Below, in pieces: positions 25,340 through 33,742 of a stretch of 34,864 nt of DNA (position 1 is its first letter; the number at the start of each line of letters is the position of its first letter). The DNA lies in contig JAOHMI010000022.1 of assembly GCA_028101965.1 (NCBI GenBank), positions 1 through 34,864 of the forward strand, given 5' to 3'. This DNA comes from Bacteriovoracaceae bacterium. GTDB taxonomy: Bacteria; Bdellovibrionota; Bacteriovoracia; Bacteriovoracales; Bacteriovoracaceae. A program made the translations under genes and the position numbers. The notes under the pieces are model-generated. The model was not told the DNA's origin. It worked only from the letters and a program-made list of their open reading frames with translations, and made no database searches.

Positions 25340-26839
25340 CTAAAGCATTTTCAAACCGGAACATGCAAAGCTGTTTATACCAATGGTGCTTAACTTCCCT
25401 TTAAATACTTTATAAACGAGTTTATTTTCGACTCTATCCAATTCATTGGCCAAATCTCTAATAAACTCATGAGGTTTAAAGTTGTTAAAATAATCAAGAT
25501 CATAGAGTCGTTCAACTAAAGAGCCTATTTTAATACTAACCGCATGCTTTTCCACTAAATCACAAAAATGCTTCAAGTCTGTTTTAATTTTTGGCAGGGC
25601 CGACCTTCCATCCTTTAAAAATATTTTAATTGGGCCAATCCTCTCATCCTCTTTATAATTCTCTTCCCGTGCAATGACTCCATTTTCAAACCATTTTATT
25701 AATCTTCCATGAAGCTTTCCGAACCTATAATTATGCTGTGTATGCTTATCCCCATTTTGATAAAAAATAATATAAGGTCCATGATGCTGAGAAACTCTTT
25801 TCTTTAGATAACAACCCCACTGGTATTTATACATATTGACACTTCTTACTTTATTATCGCGAAGTAAACTCTCTGGAGGGCATTTTATGGGAGGATTATT
25901 TCTTAATTTAATTTCTTTTGCATATTTGCATCCGTCTTGATCTCCGAGATCACATCCCAACTGAAACAAAGGAAGGGCTTTATTGGCGGGGACCGAATCA
26001 TATGAAGGGTAATGTCCATAACCGGCCTTAGTACACGCCTGCGCAACTTTTTGATTATAACAAAGATTTTCTAAACGTTTACAAGCTTTAGAAAATATTC
26101 CATCTGGAGGTGAACCAAATTTAGCACTACTGCAATTAGGAGCATCAAACTTTATACCTTTCACAGCGGTTTTCTCTGACTTGGCATAAATCTTAGCTGC
26201 CAAATTGCAATAAAATGAAGTCTCAAATGTGGTAAATTGATAAAAACATAGTTTCTCTAAAATCGGGGCTGCTTGAGCATTTTGTTCAAATTTCGTATAC
26301 AATTGAGCTAAATGACTGCAAGCATGAAAATCAATATACTTCTCTTTAATATGACACTTTTGCTTCATCAGTTTAACAGCAGTTTCTTTAATCTCTAAAC
26401 CATCAGAAAGCTCTAATGCCTCATGGCAAGCATGATGGTCTCCTAATAAACATGCTTTCTTAAAATACTTAGTTTTTTTGACTTTTTTTCGCGACATTCT
26501 TGCCAAGAGGGTACAATCCCTCATGCTCTTTTTTTCACATGCTAAAGACACTCTCTCAAACACGTTATTTCGCTTAATTTCATCTTGATATTTTAGAAAA
26601 TAGCTTTCGAAACTATAGAAACAATCCTCACAGAAATAGCATAGGGAGCAACTTTTTAATTTATAATACCAAGATTCTTGAACCTTATCTTCCTTCTCAA
26701 ACTGTTGTGCGAGCTGAGAACAAGAAGAATATTGCCCCTGATCACATTCACTTTTTAAGACAATACTAGACTTAGACTCTTGTGAAAAAAGCGCGAGATG
26801 ACTGACCAAAAAAAAGATACATAATATAAAAAATTTCAT
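25340..26839 (-). CDS. Secreted Sel1-like and MORN-repeat protein
   Basis: A 499-residue exported protein (signal peptide 1-19, AGAGGGGGG ribosome site). Residues 30-310 have cysteine-bearing Sel1-like repeats of the beta-lactamase HcpA type: KSECDQGQYSSCSQLAQQFE, KACLLGDHHACHEALEL and LGCDLGDQDGCKYAKEI, where pairs of cysteines join the two helices of each repeat. Residues about 355-415 are MORN_2/YwqK-like (GPYIIFYQNGDKHTQHNYRFG, GRLIKWFENGVIAREENYK), and the C-terminal 85 residues are an unassigned helical part. Both repeat kinds mediate protein binding. Partner and role are unknown; it is a solitary gene. Confidence 0.8.
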   Translation of the reverse strand: MKFFILCIFFLVSHLALFSQESKSSIVLKSECDQGQYSSCSQLAQQFEKEDKVQESWYYKLKSCSLCYFCEDCFYSFESYFLKYQDEIKRNNVFERVSLACEKKSMRDCTLLARMSRKKVKKTKYFKKACLLGDHHACHEALELSDGLEIKETAVKLMKQKCHIKEKYIDFHACSHLAQLYTKFEQNAQAAPILEKLCFYQFTTFETSFYCNLAAKIYAKSEKTAVKGIKFDAPNCSSAKFGSPPDGIFSKACKRLENLCYNQKVAQACTKAGYGHYPSYDSVPANKALPLFQLGCDLGDQDGCKYAKEIKLRNNPPIKCPPESLLRDNKVRSVNMYKYQWGCYLKKRVSQHHGPYIIFYQNGDKHTQHNYRFGKLHGRLIKWFENGVIAREENYKEDERIGPIKIFLKDGRSALPKIKTDLKHFCDLVEKHAVSIKIGSLVERLYDLDYFNNFKPHEFIRDLANELDRVENKLVYKVFKGKLSTIGINSFACSGLKML

Positions 26840-26974
26840 GCAATCCCCCCTCTATAATTATTTGGTTGGCAATGCGGCGATTCTCACTTATTGTGACAGA
26901 AAATTCAAGGAACAATAAAGATATAAATCTATTAACTCAGCATCCCTAATTGGGGCTTAAAAAGGAATAATAAT

Positions 26975-27589
26975 ATGAATACAGATCAAGAAAAAGTTAG
27001 CTATATTATTGGACGCCAAGTTGGAGGAGATTTTCTTACACAAGGCATCGATGTCAACCTAGATATATTTTTTAATGGAGTTAAAGATGGATTTGCTGAA
27101 ACTGAAAGCAAAATATCTCCCGAAGAAACCCAAACCATAATGAATGCTTTTCAAGAAAAAATGCAAAAAGCTCAAGCGGAATTAAGCCAAAAACTTGGTG
27201 AGCAGAATTTAACTCAAGGAAAAGCCTACTTAGAAGTTAATCAGAAAGCAGATGGTGTAACTGTTACATCAACAGGCTTACAGTATAAAGTAGTTACTTC
27301 TGGTACGGGTAAATCTCCTTCCAACGAAGATTCAGTAGAGGTTCATTACGAAGGATCTCTGGTTGATGGAACTATTTTTGATTCTTCATACAAAAGAGGT
27401 CAAACCACTTCTTTTCCAGTGAACGGTGTCATTCCAGGTTGGACTGAAGCCTTACAATTAATGAAAGAAGGTGATGTATGGGAATTAGCTATTCCTAGCG
27501 AAATTGCCTACGGAGAGCAAGGAGCGGGACAAGTCATACCTCCTCATGCTGTTCTTAAGTTTAAAGTAGAATTAATTAAAGTATTATAA
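26975..27589 (+). CDS. FKBP-type peptidyl-prolyl isomerase (FklB/Mip-like)
   Basis: Catalyses cis-trans isomerisation of X-Pro bonds to assist protein folding. The 204 residues have an N-terminal helical dimerisation domain (1-90; 'VSYIIGRQVGGDFLTQGIDVNLDIFFNGVKD', the FKBP_N signature) and a C-terminal FKBP domain (about 100-204) with VHYEGSLVDGTIFDSSY, VIPGWTEALQLM and YGEQGAGQVIPPHAVL. The active-site aromatic and aspartate positions are present. No signal peptide is visible, so it is probably cytoplasmic like FklB, unlike Mip and FkpA. AAAGGAATAATAAT precedes the ATG. The hairpin at 27597-27641 ends its transcript. Confidence 0.93.
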   Translation: MNTDQEKVSYIIGRQVGGDFLTQGIDVNLDIFFNGVKDGFAETESKISPEETQTIMNAFQEKMQKAQAELSQKLGEQNLTQGKAYLEVNQKADGVTVTSTGLQYKVVTSGTGKSPSNEDSVEVHYEGSLVDGTIFDSSYKRGQTTSFPVNGVIPGWTEALQLMKEGDVWELAIPSEIAYGEQGAGQVIPPHAVLKFKVELIKVL

Positions 27590-27596
27590 AATATCT

Positions 27597-27641
27597 TTGC
27601 TCCAAACTTAGCGAATCAACCCGAGAGCTAGTTTGGAGCAA
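27597..27641. terminator. Terminator hairpin between convergent genes
   Basis: TTGCTCCAAACT (27597-27608) pairs perfectly with AGTTTGGAGCAA (27630-27641), with extra pairing possible inside the loop. It lies eight bases after the FKBP gene stop and 30 bases from the convergent gene end at 27671. Neither side has a clear U-run, so stem strength, not a classic tail, is the evidence. Confidence 0.6.
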
Positions 27642-27670
27642 TTCAAAAAAACATCTATGATTCCCCATTG

Positions 27671-28501
27671 CTATCTCACAGGGTTAAACCAACATGCAGG
27701 CCTTTGTTGAAAAGGAAAGCTATTTTGCCCATGACAGAGATTATAATATTGCAGTTGATGATTAAAAACTGGTAAGAGTCTATCTTTATCACACAAAAAA
27801 CCGGCCTTAAAAGAATCTAATCGGCATTGAGCAGGAGATCCAGTCAAAACAGTCCGATGAGCAGTGGATGAACTTACTTTATATAGAGATGGTTTATCTT
27901 TTCCTTTGTCAAGTTGATTAAACAAATAAGCTGAATTTAGAGATGCTGATAATGTAAAATTGCACATTTTGATTTTCTTTTCATCAATAAAGAGAGATTG
28001 GCAGAACTGATTTGCCTCTAGATTATTCTCTTTACTAGAGCTTCCCTTAGTTACATTTATATGATCAAAATAACGTTTCATACATTTAGCTGTTGCATAA
28101 TAGTCTGCTTGCCCTTCAGAGGAGAAATAACTTCTATTTAAAAAAGGAGGTCCACCTAATATATGGCCAAGTTCATGACAGAGAACCAAAACCAATTCAC
28201 TTACGCCCATGAACTTATTTTTAAATAATCCACCGTTTACTTTAATAATAAATTGTTTGGGTGAAAGCTGATTAGCAGAAGCATTAATAGTATTATTTTG
28301 CCAATTACCTTCAACAGTTAAACTCGAATGAACGAGAGTTCCTAATACTGTATTATAGAATACTTGAAATTCCTTTATAGTATTATTAAATAATCTCTCA
28401 TTTAAAGAAAATTCAGAAGAATCTATTTGATTGCTTTCATACTTAACAAAAGCAAAAGTTGGTAAACTAAATAGTAACAATAATAATAAACTAAATTTCA
28501 T
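27671..28501 (-). CDS. Secreted zinc metallopeptidase-like protein
   Basis: The start is the ATG at 28501, with AGGAGAG upstream and a signal peptide right after it (MKFSLLLLLLFSLPTFA); the open frame extends 135 bases further without a usable start. The 276-residue product has a gluzincin-type zinc site: HELGH (His109, Glu110, His113) followed by SSEGQADYYA, where Glu129 in ExxxD is the likely third ligand, as in M48-like peptidases. About eight cysteines follow. The 16-residue spacing between the two motifs is short. The enzyme would be periplasmic or secreted. Its upstream region overlaps the divergent DUF1761 gene's promoter. Confidence 0.72.
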   Translation of the reverse strand: MKFSLLLLLLFSLPTFAFVKYESNQIDSSEFSLNERLFNNTIKEFQVFYNTVLGTLVHSSLTVEGNWQNNTINASANQLSPKQFIIKVNGGLFKNKFMGVSELVLVLCHELGHILGGPPFLNRSYFSSEGQADYYATAKCMKRYFDHINVTKGSSSKENNLEANQFCQSLFIDEKKIKMCNFTLSASLNSAYLFNQLDKGKDKPSLYKVSSSTAHRTVLTGSPAQCRLDSFKAGFLCDKDRLLPVFNHQLQYYNLCHGQNSFPFQQRPACWFNPVR

Positions 28502-28618
28502 AACGACTCTCCTCTTAATGAGGAAAGAGATAAAATGAACTAAAGTAACTGTCAAAGCTGTTCCTAAATTTTGGTACATTTTCTTGCGAAATATGAAAAA
28601 TAAATTTAAAGTTAAACT

Positions 28619-29005
28619 ATGAATCAAATAAATCATATAACAGTATTTGTAGCCGCAATCGCAGGATTTATGGCCGGAGCTCTTTGGTATTCCCCCCTTC
28701 TTTTTCTAAAATCATGGTTAAAAGAAGCCGGGTTAGAGAAAATGGATGGGCATGGATCTAGTGTTTACATTAGTTCATTTTTCTTTGCGTTAGTGGCCAG
28801 TTATCTATTTGCCGCATATGCTCCAATCCATAGTTTACAGAGCTCTCTCTTAAGCGGAGTAGTTGTCGGTGCTGGATGGGTTTTAACTTCAATGGGTGTC
28901 AATTATCAATTTAGTGGAAAAAGTATAAAGCTTTGGCTTATTGATGGTGGTTACCATGTATTTAAGTTTTTAATTTTTGCTTTGATCTTTGGGTTGTGGA
29001 AATAA
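28619..29005 (+). CDS. DUF1761 membrane protein
   Basis: A 128-residue inner-membrane protein with four helices, at about 7-30, 47-68, 77-96 and 106-127. The family features are AGFMAGALWYSPLLFLKSWLKEAG near the start, and WVLTSMGVNYQFSGKSIKLWLIDGGYHV near the end. DUF1761 members are small membrane proteins with no established function. It ends 10 bases before the convergent SRPBCC gene. Confidence 0.85.
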   Translation: MNQINHITVFVAAIAGFMAGALWYSPLLFLKSWLKEAGLEKMDGHGSSVYISSFFFALVASYLFAAYAPIHSLQSSLLSGVVVGAGWVLTSMGVNYQFSGKSIKLWLIDGGYHVFKFLIFALIFGLWK

Positions 29006-29015
29006 TTTCTAAATA

Positions 29016-29465
29016 TTATTTTGAATTCTCCAAGTATTTTTTAATATCTTCCAAATCCTTTATGAACGCTTTACGAATCATCCCCTTCATAAAAAACATT
29101 AGAGGCGACAATAGTTTTGCAAACAAACTTTCTGGTTTGGCGGTAAAAGACATATGTAATCTCACTCCCTTACTTTCTTCCTCAAGTCTAATTGTTGAAT
29201 GATATAAAGTACCAGTGTTTCTGGCTTCCGAAATATAGTATTCATATTCTTTAGCTTCAATAATCCACATGGTCTCAACCGCTTCTTTGCCAAACATATC
29301 TCGCGTCTCTTTCCACTTAGTGCCGACAAAGCCGCTATCCGATTTATTCAATACTTCAATCTCTTTAATCGATTCGATTCGATCTTTTGCTTGTTCAAGG
29401 TCAGTCACCACATCCCAAACTTTTTCCTTTGTAGACATGATAAATTTATTGGCTGATGCTTCCAT
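29016..29465 (-). CDS. SRPBCC/polyketide-cyclase-like protein
   Basis: The start chosen is the ATG at 29465 because GGAG lies 6 bases upstream; the in-frame TTG at 29477 overlaps that site. The 149-residue cytoplasmic protein has the START-like helix-grip layout: MEASANKFIMSTKEKVWDVVTDLEQAKDR at the start, G..GTKWKETR in the middle, and a long C-terminal helix (IRKAFIKDLEDIKKYLENSK). Members bind small hydrophobic ligands. Substrate unknown. It is unrelated in position to the START-domain gene at 9295. Confidence 0.82.
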   Translation of the reverse strand: MEASANKFIMSTKEKVWDVVTDLEQAKDRIESIKEIEVLNKSDSGFVGTKWKETRDMFGKEAVETMWIIEAKEYEYYISEARNTGTLYHSTIRLEEESKGVRLHMSFTAKPESLFAKLLSPLMFFMKGMIRKAFIKDLEDIKKYLENSK

Positions 29466-29576
29466 TTTAAACTCCAATTTTAATTATTGTGTGGGCCGTA
29501 GACTATTGATAGAATATTACCTTAAAAGTAAAATTGAAATATCTTTCTTACAAGATTAAATTTTTTCGGAGAATAT

Positions 29577-30170
29577 ATGATTAAAAATAACTGGATATGG
29601 CTCAGTTTAATTGCAATTCAAGCAGTCCGCATGATATTTTTTGAAGCCCCGAAGCTCTATCAAGACTCCCTTCCCCAAGCCATCCTCTTTTCTGGTTTCT
29701 TATTCTTTTCAATTCTCTTTCTCTGGTTATTTAATAAATTCAAAATAAATAAACCGAATGTCTTTTCAAAAACGGCTAATGGCATTGTTGGTATTATTGT
29801 CATTTTAGTTCTTCCCGTAGCCCTTTCAACTTTTGTTATTATGCAAACAAATCAGTTTCAAAATAAAATTGAAACTGTGCCAAAGCAAGAGAATAATAAA
29901 ATGGATAGAATACAGGTTGAACTAAATGCAGGTTCGTTTTTTATACACTTAAAAACATATTGTGCTATGAATTTGAAAAAACCAAACCAAGAGGAAATAG
30001 AAAGAATTCTACAAGATATTCATCTGTCTGATGCTATAAAAGTCTTAGATGTTTCAATCGATGAAAATTTTGAATGCGGAGGAAAGTTGCAACTAAAAGA
30101 TAAAAAAAATAAAACCTCCATCGCTACACTTCAAACCGGTGCAGAGGTAACAGAATTAATCATTGAGTAA
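29577..30170 (+). CDS. Membrane protein with C-terminal soluble domain, unknown function
   Basis: A 197-residue protein: three hydrophobic segments (about 6-22, 34-52, 68-90), then a soluble domain of about 100 residues with strand-rich patterns (DRIQVELNAGSFFIHLKTYCAM, AIKVLDVSIDENFECGGKLQLK) and two cysteines. CGGAG precedes the ATG. The 3' end overlaps the convergent oxidoreductase gene by 15 bases. No known family. Confidence 0.6.
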   Translation: MIKNNWIWLSLIAIQAVRMIFFEAPKLYQDSLPQAILFSGFLFFSILFLWLFNKFKINKPNVFSKTANGIVGIIVILVLPVALSTFVIMQTNQFQNKIETVPKQENNKMDRIQVELNAGSFFIHLKTYCAMNLKKPNQEEIERILQDIHLSDAIKVLDVSIDENFECGGKLQLKDKKNKTSIATLQTGAEVTELIIE

Positions 30171-31190
30171 AACTAATTTACCAATGGTTTTTCCTGATTC
30201 TAAATCTCGATGAGCATCAGCAACATCTTTCAAAGAATAGGTTGTTATCGTGGGACATTGTAATTTTCCATTAGCATACCAAACTAAAAGATCAGTCATG
30301 GCTTCATCTAGTAAGTCAGTCCTGTCAAACAAGAAAGACAAATTAAAGGTCACAATACTCTTATTCATAGAAGTCATATCAAGTGTGTTAAAGCGCGGAG
30401 TACGAATGAAATCCCAAACTAACTTGAAATAATTAACCTTTCCCCCAGTTTTAGGCAGCATGGAATGAGCTCCATAGGCAATTAATTTTCCACAGGACCG
30501 CAAATGGTTATAACTTTCCTTAAGTGTAGAAATACCATTGGCATCAAAGACTAGGTCGCAACCATCAGGGGCGAACTCATTTACATGATCCCATAAAACT
30601 TCAGATGATTTATCTATTATATAATCACAACCTAACTTTTCTAAAAATTCAACTTTATGACTAGACCCAACAACTCCAATCGTTTTAATATTTTTTATTT
30701 TACATAATTGCACCAATGAACTACCCACTCCACCAGCTGCAGAATGAATCAATGCGGTCATGCCAGGTCGAATCACTACATTTTGCAAAAGGGCATGATA
30801 AGCGGTCATAAACACGGCCGGAAATCCGGCGGCTTGGGCAAAAGTTAAGTTATTGGGTAAAGCAAAAAGTTGATGTTCCGGAACCGATACTTCAGTAGCA
30901 TAAGAATTAAACAAGGAAACACCAAAAACTTTGTCTCCCACAGAATAAACTGAGGAAACATCTCCAACTTTTTTCACAATGCCGGAAAACTCAAATCCAG
31001 GCGTTATTGGCCACCCTACTAATTGTTTTGCGGATTCATATAACCCCCATCGAACAATTATATCGGCATAATTTATACCACATGCCTTTACTTCAACGAC
31101 AACTTCATTCTTGCCAGGTTTGATATCTGGTGCAGTTTCAATTTTTAGCTGATCGTATCCACCAGCTTTATGGATTACAACTTTTTTCAT
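30156..31190 (-). CDS. Zinc-independent MDR oxidoreductase, VAT-1/quinone oxidoreductase type
   Basis: A 344-residue NADPH-dependent enzyme of the medium-chain dehydrogenase superfamily, probably reducing quinones or enones. The N-terminal GroES-like domain (VKACGINYADIIVRWGLYE, PGFEFSGIVKKVG) is followed by the nucleotide-binding motif HSAAGGVGSSLVQL near residue 150. The structural and catalytic zinc cysteines are missing, as in the quinone-oxidoreductase branch. The spacing of motifs matches the VAT-1 homologs. It lies 4 bases downstream of the phosphatase-like lipoprotein gene, so the two are one operon. Its ribosome site is weak, fitting translational coupling. Confidence 0.88.
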   Translation of the reverse strand: MKKVVIHKAGGYDQLKIETAPDIKPGKNEVVVEVKACGINYADIIVRWGLYESAKQLVGWPITPGFEFSGIVKKVGDVSSVYSVGDKVFGVSLFNSYATEVSVPEHQLFALPNNLTFAQAAGFPAVFMTAYHALLQNVVIRPGMTALIHSAAGGVGSSLVQLCKIKNIKTIGVVGSSHKVEFLEKLGCDYIIDKSSEVLWDHVNEFAPDGCDLVFDANGISTLKESYNHLRSCGKLIAYGAHSMLPKTGGKVNYFKLVWDFIRTPRFNTLDMTSMNKSIVTFNLSFLFDRTDLLDEAMTDLLVWYANGKLQCPTITTYSLKDVADAHRDLESGKTIGKLVLLND

Positions 31191-31194
31191 AAAT

Positions 31195-31746
31195 CTACTT
31201 TGAGCTTAAGTAAGCTTTTAACTTTTCGATTGCGATACTTTTCTTTAGACCTAATTCTTGTGCCAGCTCTAAAGATTTTTCACTGCTAAACTTATGATCT
31301 TTTTTAAAATGAGCTCCTAGCCAAACTCCAACTTTATTTCCGGTAGAACAATGAACTAAAACTTTCCCTTCTTTTCGATGTTTAACAATACTTTTTGTCA
31401 CTTTGGTAATGTAATCATCAGTAAGCTCTTTGTTCATAGAAAATGGATGGTTGTAATATGCCAGTCCATTTTTCTGAGCAATACCCTGTTCCCATTTTTC
31501 TGAATAACTTTTTTCTGATTTTTCTCTTAAGTTGATCACTGCGGAAAATTTATCTTCTCTTAATTTCTGATAATCTTTTTCACTTGGTTGACCAGAGAAG
31601 TAAATATTTGACCATCGATTTCCCGTTAAACTATCTGTAATTGAAACATTAGTTTCTTTTGGGAAATTTTTCGAGGAATTTTTTTGATTGTTCGCACAGG
31701 AAATGAAAAATATTAAAATTAAAAAATTGAATAAAATGATTTTCAT
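31195..31746 (-). CDS. Lipoprotein with a degenerate dual-specificity-phosphatase-like domain
   Basis: A 183-residue lipoprotein: signal peptide with lipobox FISC (Cys17), then a domain similar to DUF442/cysteine-phosphatase proteins: IYFSGQPSEKDYQKL at the start, AVINLREKSE, and the P-loop LVHCSTGNKVG, where Cys133 is the nucleophile. The related families usually have an arginine after the glycine (HCxxGNRVGA); here Lys138 is at that place, so catalysis may be weak or lost. The missing arginine is seen directly; the family is inferred. GGAGCGTAATT precedes the ATG. It leads a two-gene operon with the quinone oxidoreductase. Confidence 0.72.
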   Translation of the reverse strand: MKIILFNFLILIFFISCANNQKNSSKNFPKETNVSITDSLTGNRWSNIYFSGQPSEKDYQKLREDKFSAVINLREKSEKSYSEKWEQGIAQKNGLAYYNHPFSMNKELTDDYITKVTKSIVKHRKEGKVLVHCSTGNKVGVWLGAHFKKDHKFSSEKSLELAQELGLKKSIAIEKLKAYLSSK

Positions 31747-31868
31747 AATTACGCTCCAGGATTTAATAAATCAATTTGACAATGAATATGACATAAAATT
31801 GCCAATAAATCTAAAATAATGCTTTAATTAGATCTGACGTATTTTATTAAAAACATAAGGATATAATA

Positions 31869-32339
31869 ATGACTAGAATCACTCTTTTTTTATCTTTCCT
31901 TCTCTATGCAAATTTCGCTAGCGCAGGAATTATAGATTTCGATTGTATTGACCAATGCAAAGGAATGACTTTTAATAAAGAAACAGGTGAACTAGAGCTT
32001 AAAGACTATTCTCCAGAGGACCAAGCAGTAAAAATAAGAATCACTTTTGGTCTCTTTGAAGGAGGATATTATTATAAAAATAAGTTTAAATTGCTTCCTT
32101 ATGTAAAACCATTTATCTTTAAAACTGATGTTCTCAGCAAAGCAAATCAAAATATTTATAAATATTATAACCGAGGCAGCCGTAGAAAATTGGTAGGTAA
32201 ATTTACAAATAATGATGGGCTATGGTTTGCGACTAAAAGAAGTTCGTGTAAATTAGAATATATAAAAGCGAAAGTTTATTTTGCCGAATGCAAGAATCAT
32301 ATAGGAATAACTCTTTCTGGATACTTTAAGAAATTATAG
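31869..32339 (+). CDS. Small secreted protein of unknown function
   Basis: A 156-residue protein with signal peptide (residues 1-19, ending FASA), AAGGA ribosome site, and four cysteines (DCIDQCKG near the start; SSCKLEY and AECKNH near the end), consistent with two disulfides. The middle is basic and tyrosine-rich (GGYYYKNKFK, NIYKYYNRGSRRKL). No family recognised. It is solitary, convergent with the TIGR02147 pair. Confidence 0.65.
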   Translation: MTRITLFLSFLLYANFASAGIIDFDCIDQCKGMTFNKETGELELKDYSPEDQAVKIRITFGLFEGGYYYKNKFKLLPYVKPFIFKTDVLSKANQNIYKYYNRGSRRKLVGKFTNNDGLWFATKRSSCKLEYIKAKVYFAECKNHIGITLSGYFKKL

Positions 32340-32392
32340 TAAAAATTAATCGACTGAGTTCGAAATTAAATGATTAAAGATCTTTATCAAAA

Positions 32393-33229
32393 TTAGTCTG
32401 TTCCACTTATAAATAATCCTCCCACTAATATAGCAATATCCTTAGCTTCTTCATCAATGGACTCGGCGGTGAAATCAGATAATATATCCTGAAACTTTTT
32501 AGTTAGCTCCGGCATTTTATTTTTGGGTATTGAAAAGTATGAATTAAAAAAGGCATGATGCTCAGAATTGAAATACTTCTTTGATTTATTTTTAGTTAAA
32601 TCCAAATTTTTTAAATATAATTCTTGAAAAATATTGTCGCCTGATAATCCCTTAAGATCTAAGTGTTCTACTAAGGGTTGATATAAATCCAAATCTTTTG
32701 CATAACTGACGATCCCGGCCTTAATCATTTCACTTAATTCTTTTATGGCAACTGGTTTACTTAGCCCTGAGATTTGCAAAATCTCAGATAAACTTCTTCC
32801 TTCATCAATTTTCCCAAGTGAACAAAATAATAGTGGCCAGCAGGAATGATTGATGGATTTAACATTCTTCGTAATCAGTTGCGCCTTAAGTTTTTTATAA
32901 ATTGATTTTAACTTTTTCGCCTCTTTTTCATCTTTAGTTTGATAATATGAAGACAAGCTTAATAATCCATTCTCTATGTCCTTACTTAGCTTAAGTCCTT
33001 TCGCCAACTTCTGACATGATTCAAAGCTGAGCTTACGTTTCCCGTTGATTAGTTGGTGTGCGTGAACTTTTGAAGACAATTGGCTTTGTTGAGCACACAA
33101 CTCATAGCTGTAATGCTGATTTCTTAATTTATTTAGAGCAAAAGCCTTCTGAAGAAAATCAGAAGGCTTTTTGGCTTTTATAAAATCAGTTATTAATTGT
33201 TGTTTAAATTCTTGCCTATCTATTCCCAA
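32393..33229 (-). CDS. TIGR02147/DUF4423 family protein
   Basis: A 278-residue cytoplasmic protein of the TIGR02147 family, which I know mainly from Fibrobacter and Bdellovibrio-like bacteria. An N-terminal helix-turn-helix-like domain (about 20-95) has YSYELCAQQSQLSSKVHAHQL and NGKRKLSFESCQKLAKGL, matching the family's 'S.r.fA...GlsS..L.li..GkR.LS......la..L.L'. A winged-helix-like part (about 145-180, LSEILQISGLSKPVAIKELSEM) and a helical C-terminus follow. The family is thought to be regulatory. The start is TTG at 33229 with GGGAG upstream, inside the end of the previous gene (14-base overlap), so translation is coupled to the secreted protein. Confidence 0.88.
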   Translation of the reverse strand: MGIDRQEFKQQLITDFIKAKKPSDFLQKAFALNKLRNQHYSYELCAQQSQLSSKVHAHQLINGKRKLSFESCQKLAKGLKLSKDIENGLLSLSSYYQTKDEKEAKKLKSIYKKLKAQLITKNVKSINHSCWPLLFCSLGKIDEGRSLSEILQISGLSKPVAIKELSEMIKAGIVSYAKDLDLYQPLVEHLDLKGLSGDNIFQELYLKNLDLTKNKSKKYFNSEHHAFFNSYFSIPKNKMPELTKKFQDILSDFTAESIDEEAKDIAILVGGLFISGTD

Positions 33230-33647
33230 GACTCACTCCCGTATGAACAGCTCTGGCGAAGGAAGATTTATAATCACCTAAGAATATATATTCATGTTCT
33301 GTTCCAACATTATAGATACTAATTCTCGTAGAAACACCCATGACTACAGGAGCACCTGATTGATTAAAGTAGCATGAAACAGTTAAATTATAGTAAATGT
33401 CTTTTGTTTTTCCGGTTTCCGTATTTTTTCTGATTGCCACTTCATCTTTGGAAATTGCCAATCTAGTACATTCCTCATTAAAAGATTGAATTTGGTTAAC
33501 CACTATTCTCACTTCTGGCATCAAGCTTTTCTCATCCAATTTTAATATTTCTTCATAAGCAGAAAGATTAGAATCTAAGTCTTGAGCAAAGACTCCCGAT
33601 AATAAAGTCGTCATCGTTAATGATAAAATGATAAATAATTTTTGCAT
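33216..33647 (-). CDS. Small secreted protein paired with the TIGR02147 gene
   Basis: A 143-residue protein with signal peptide (MQKLFIILSLTMTTLLSGVFAQ) and two cysteines (NEECTRLA and VSCYFNQ). The body, VRIVVNQIQSFNEE..., APVVMGVSTRISIYNVGTEHEYIFLGDYK, looks like a beta-rich periplasmic domain. It overlaps the TIGR02147 gene by 14 bases, so both are made from one message. The ribosome site GGGG lies in an arm (33650-33656) that can pair with 33694-33700. No family recognised. Confidence 0.65.
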   Translation of the reverse strand: MQKLFIILSLTMTTLLSGVFAQDLDSNLSAYEEILKLDEKSLMPEVRIVVNQIQSFNEECTRLAISKDEVAIRKNTETGKTKDIYYNLTVSCYFNQSGAPVVMGVSTRISIYNVGTEHEYIFLGDYKSSFARAVHTGVSLGNR

Positions 33648-33649
33648 AA

Positions 33650-33700
33650 AAGACCCCTTTTGCAGCTTCGTTTGGTTCAGTTTTTCTCTGACTGGGTCTT
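33650..33700 (-). promoter_or_regulatory. Leader stem that can mask the ribosome site of the 33647 gene
   Basis: In the message, AAGACCC (from 33694-33700) pairs perfectly over 7 bases with GGGUCUU (from 33650-33656), which contains most of the ribosome site GGGG. A small inner hairpin (CAGT/ACTG) fits between them. Folding would hide the site. This is a structure read by eye; no energy was calculated. Confidence 0.35.
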
Positions 33701-33742
33701 ATCATTGAGAAATTTCAACGTAAACAACTTCATCATTAAATC

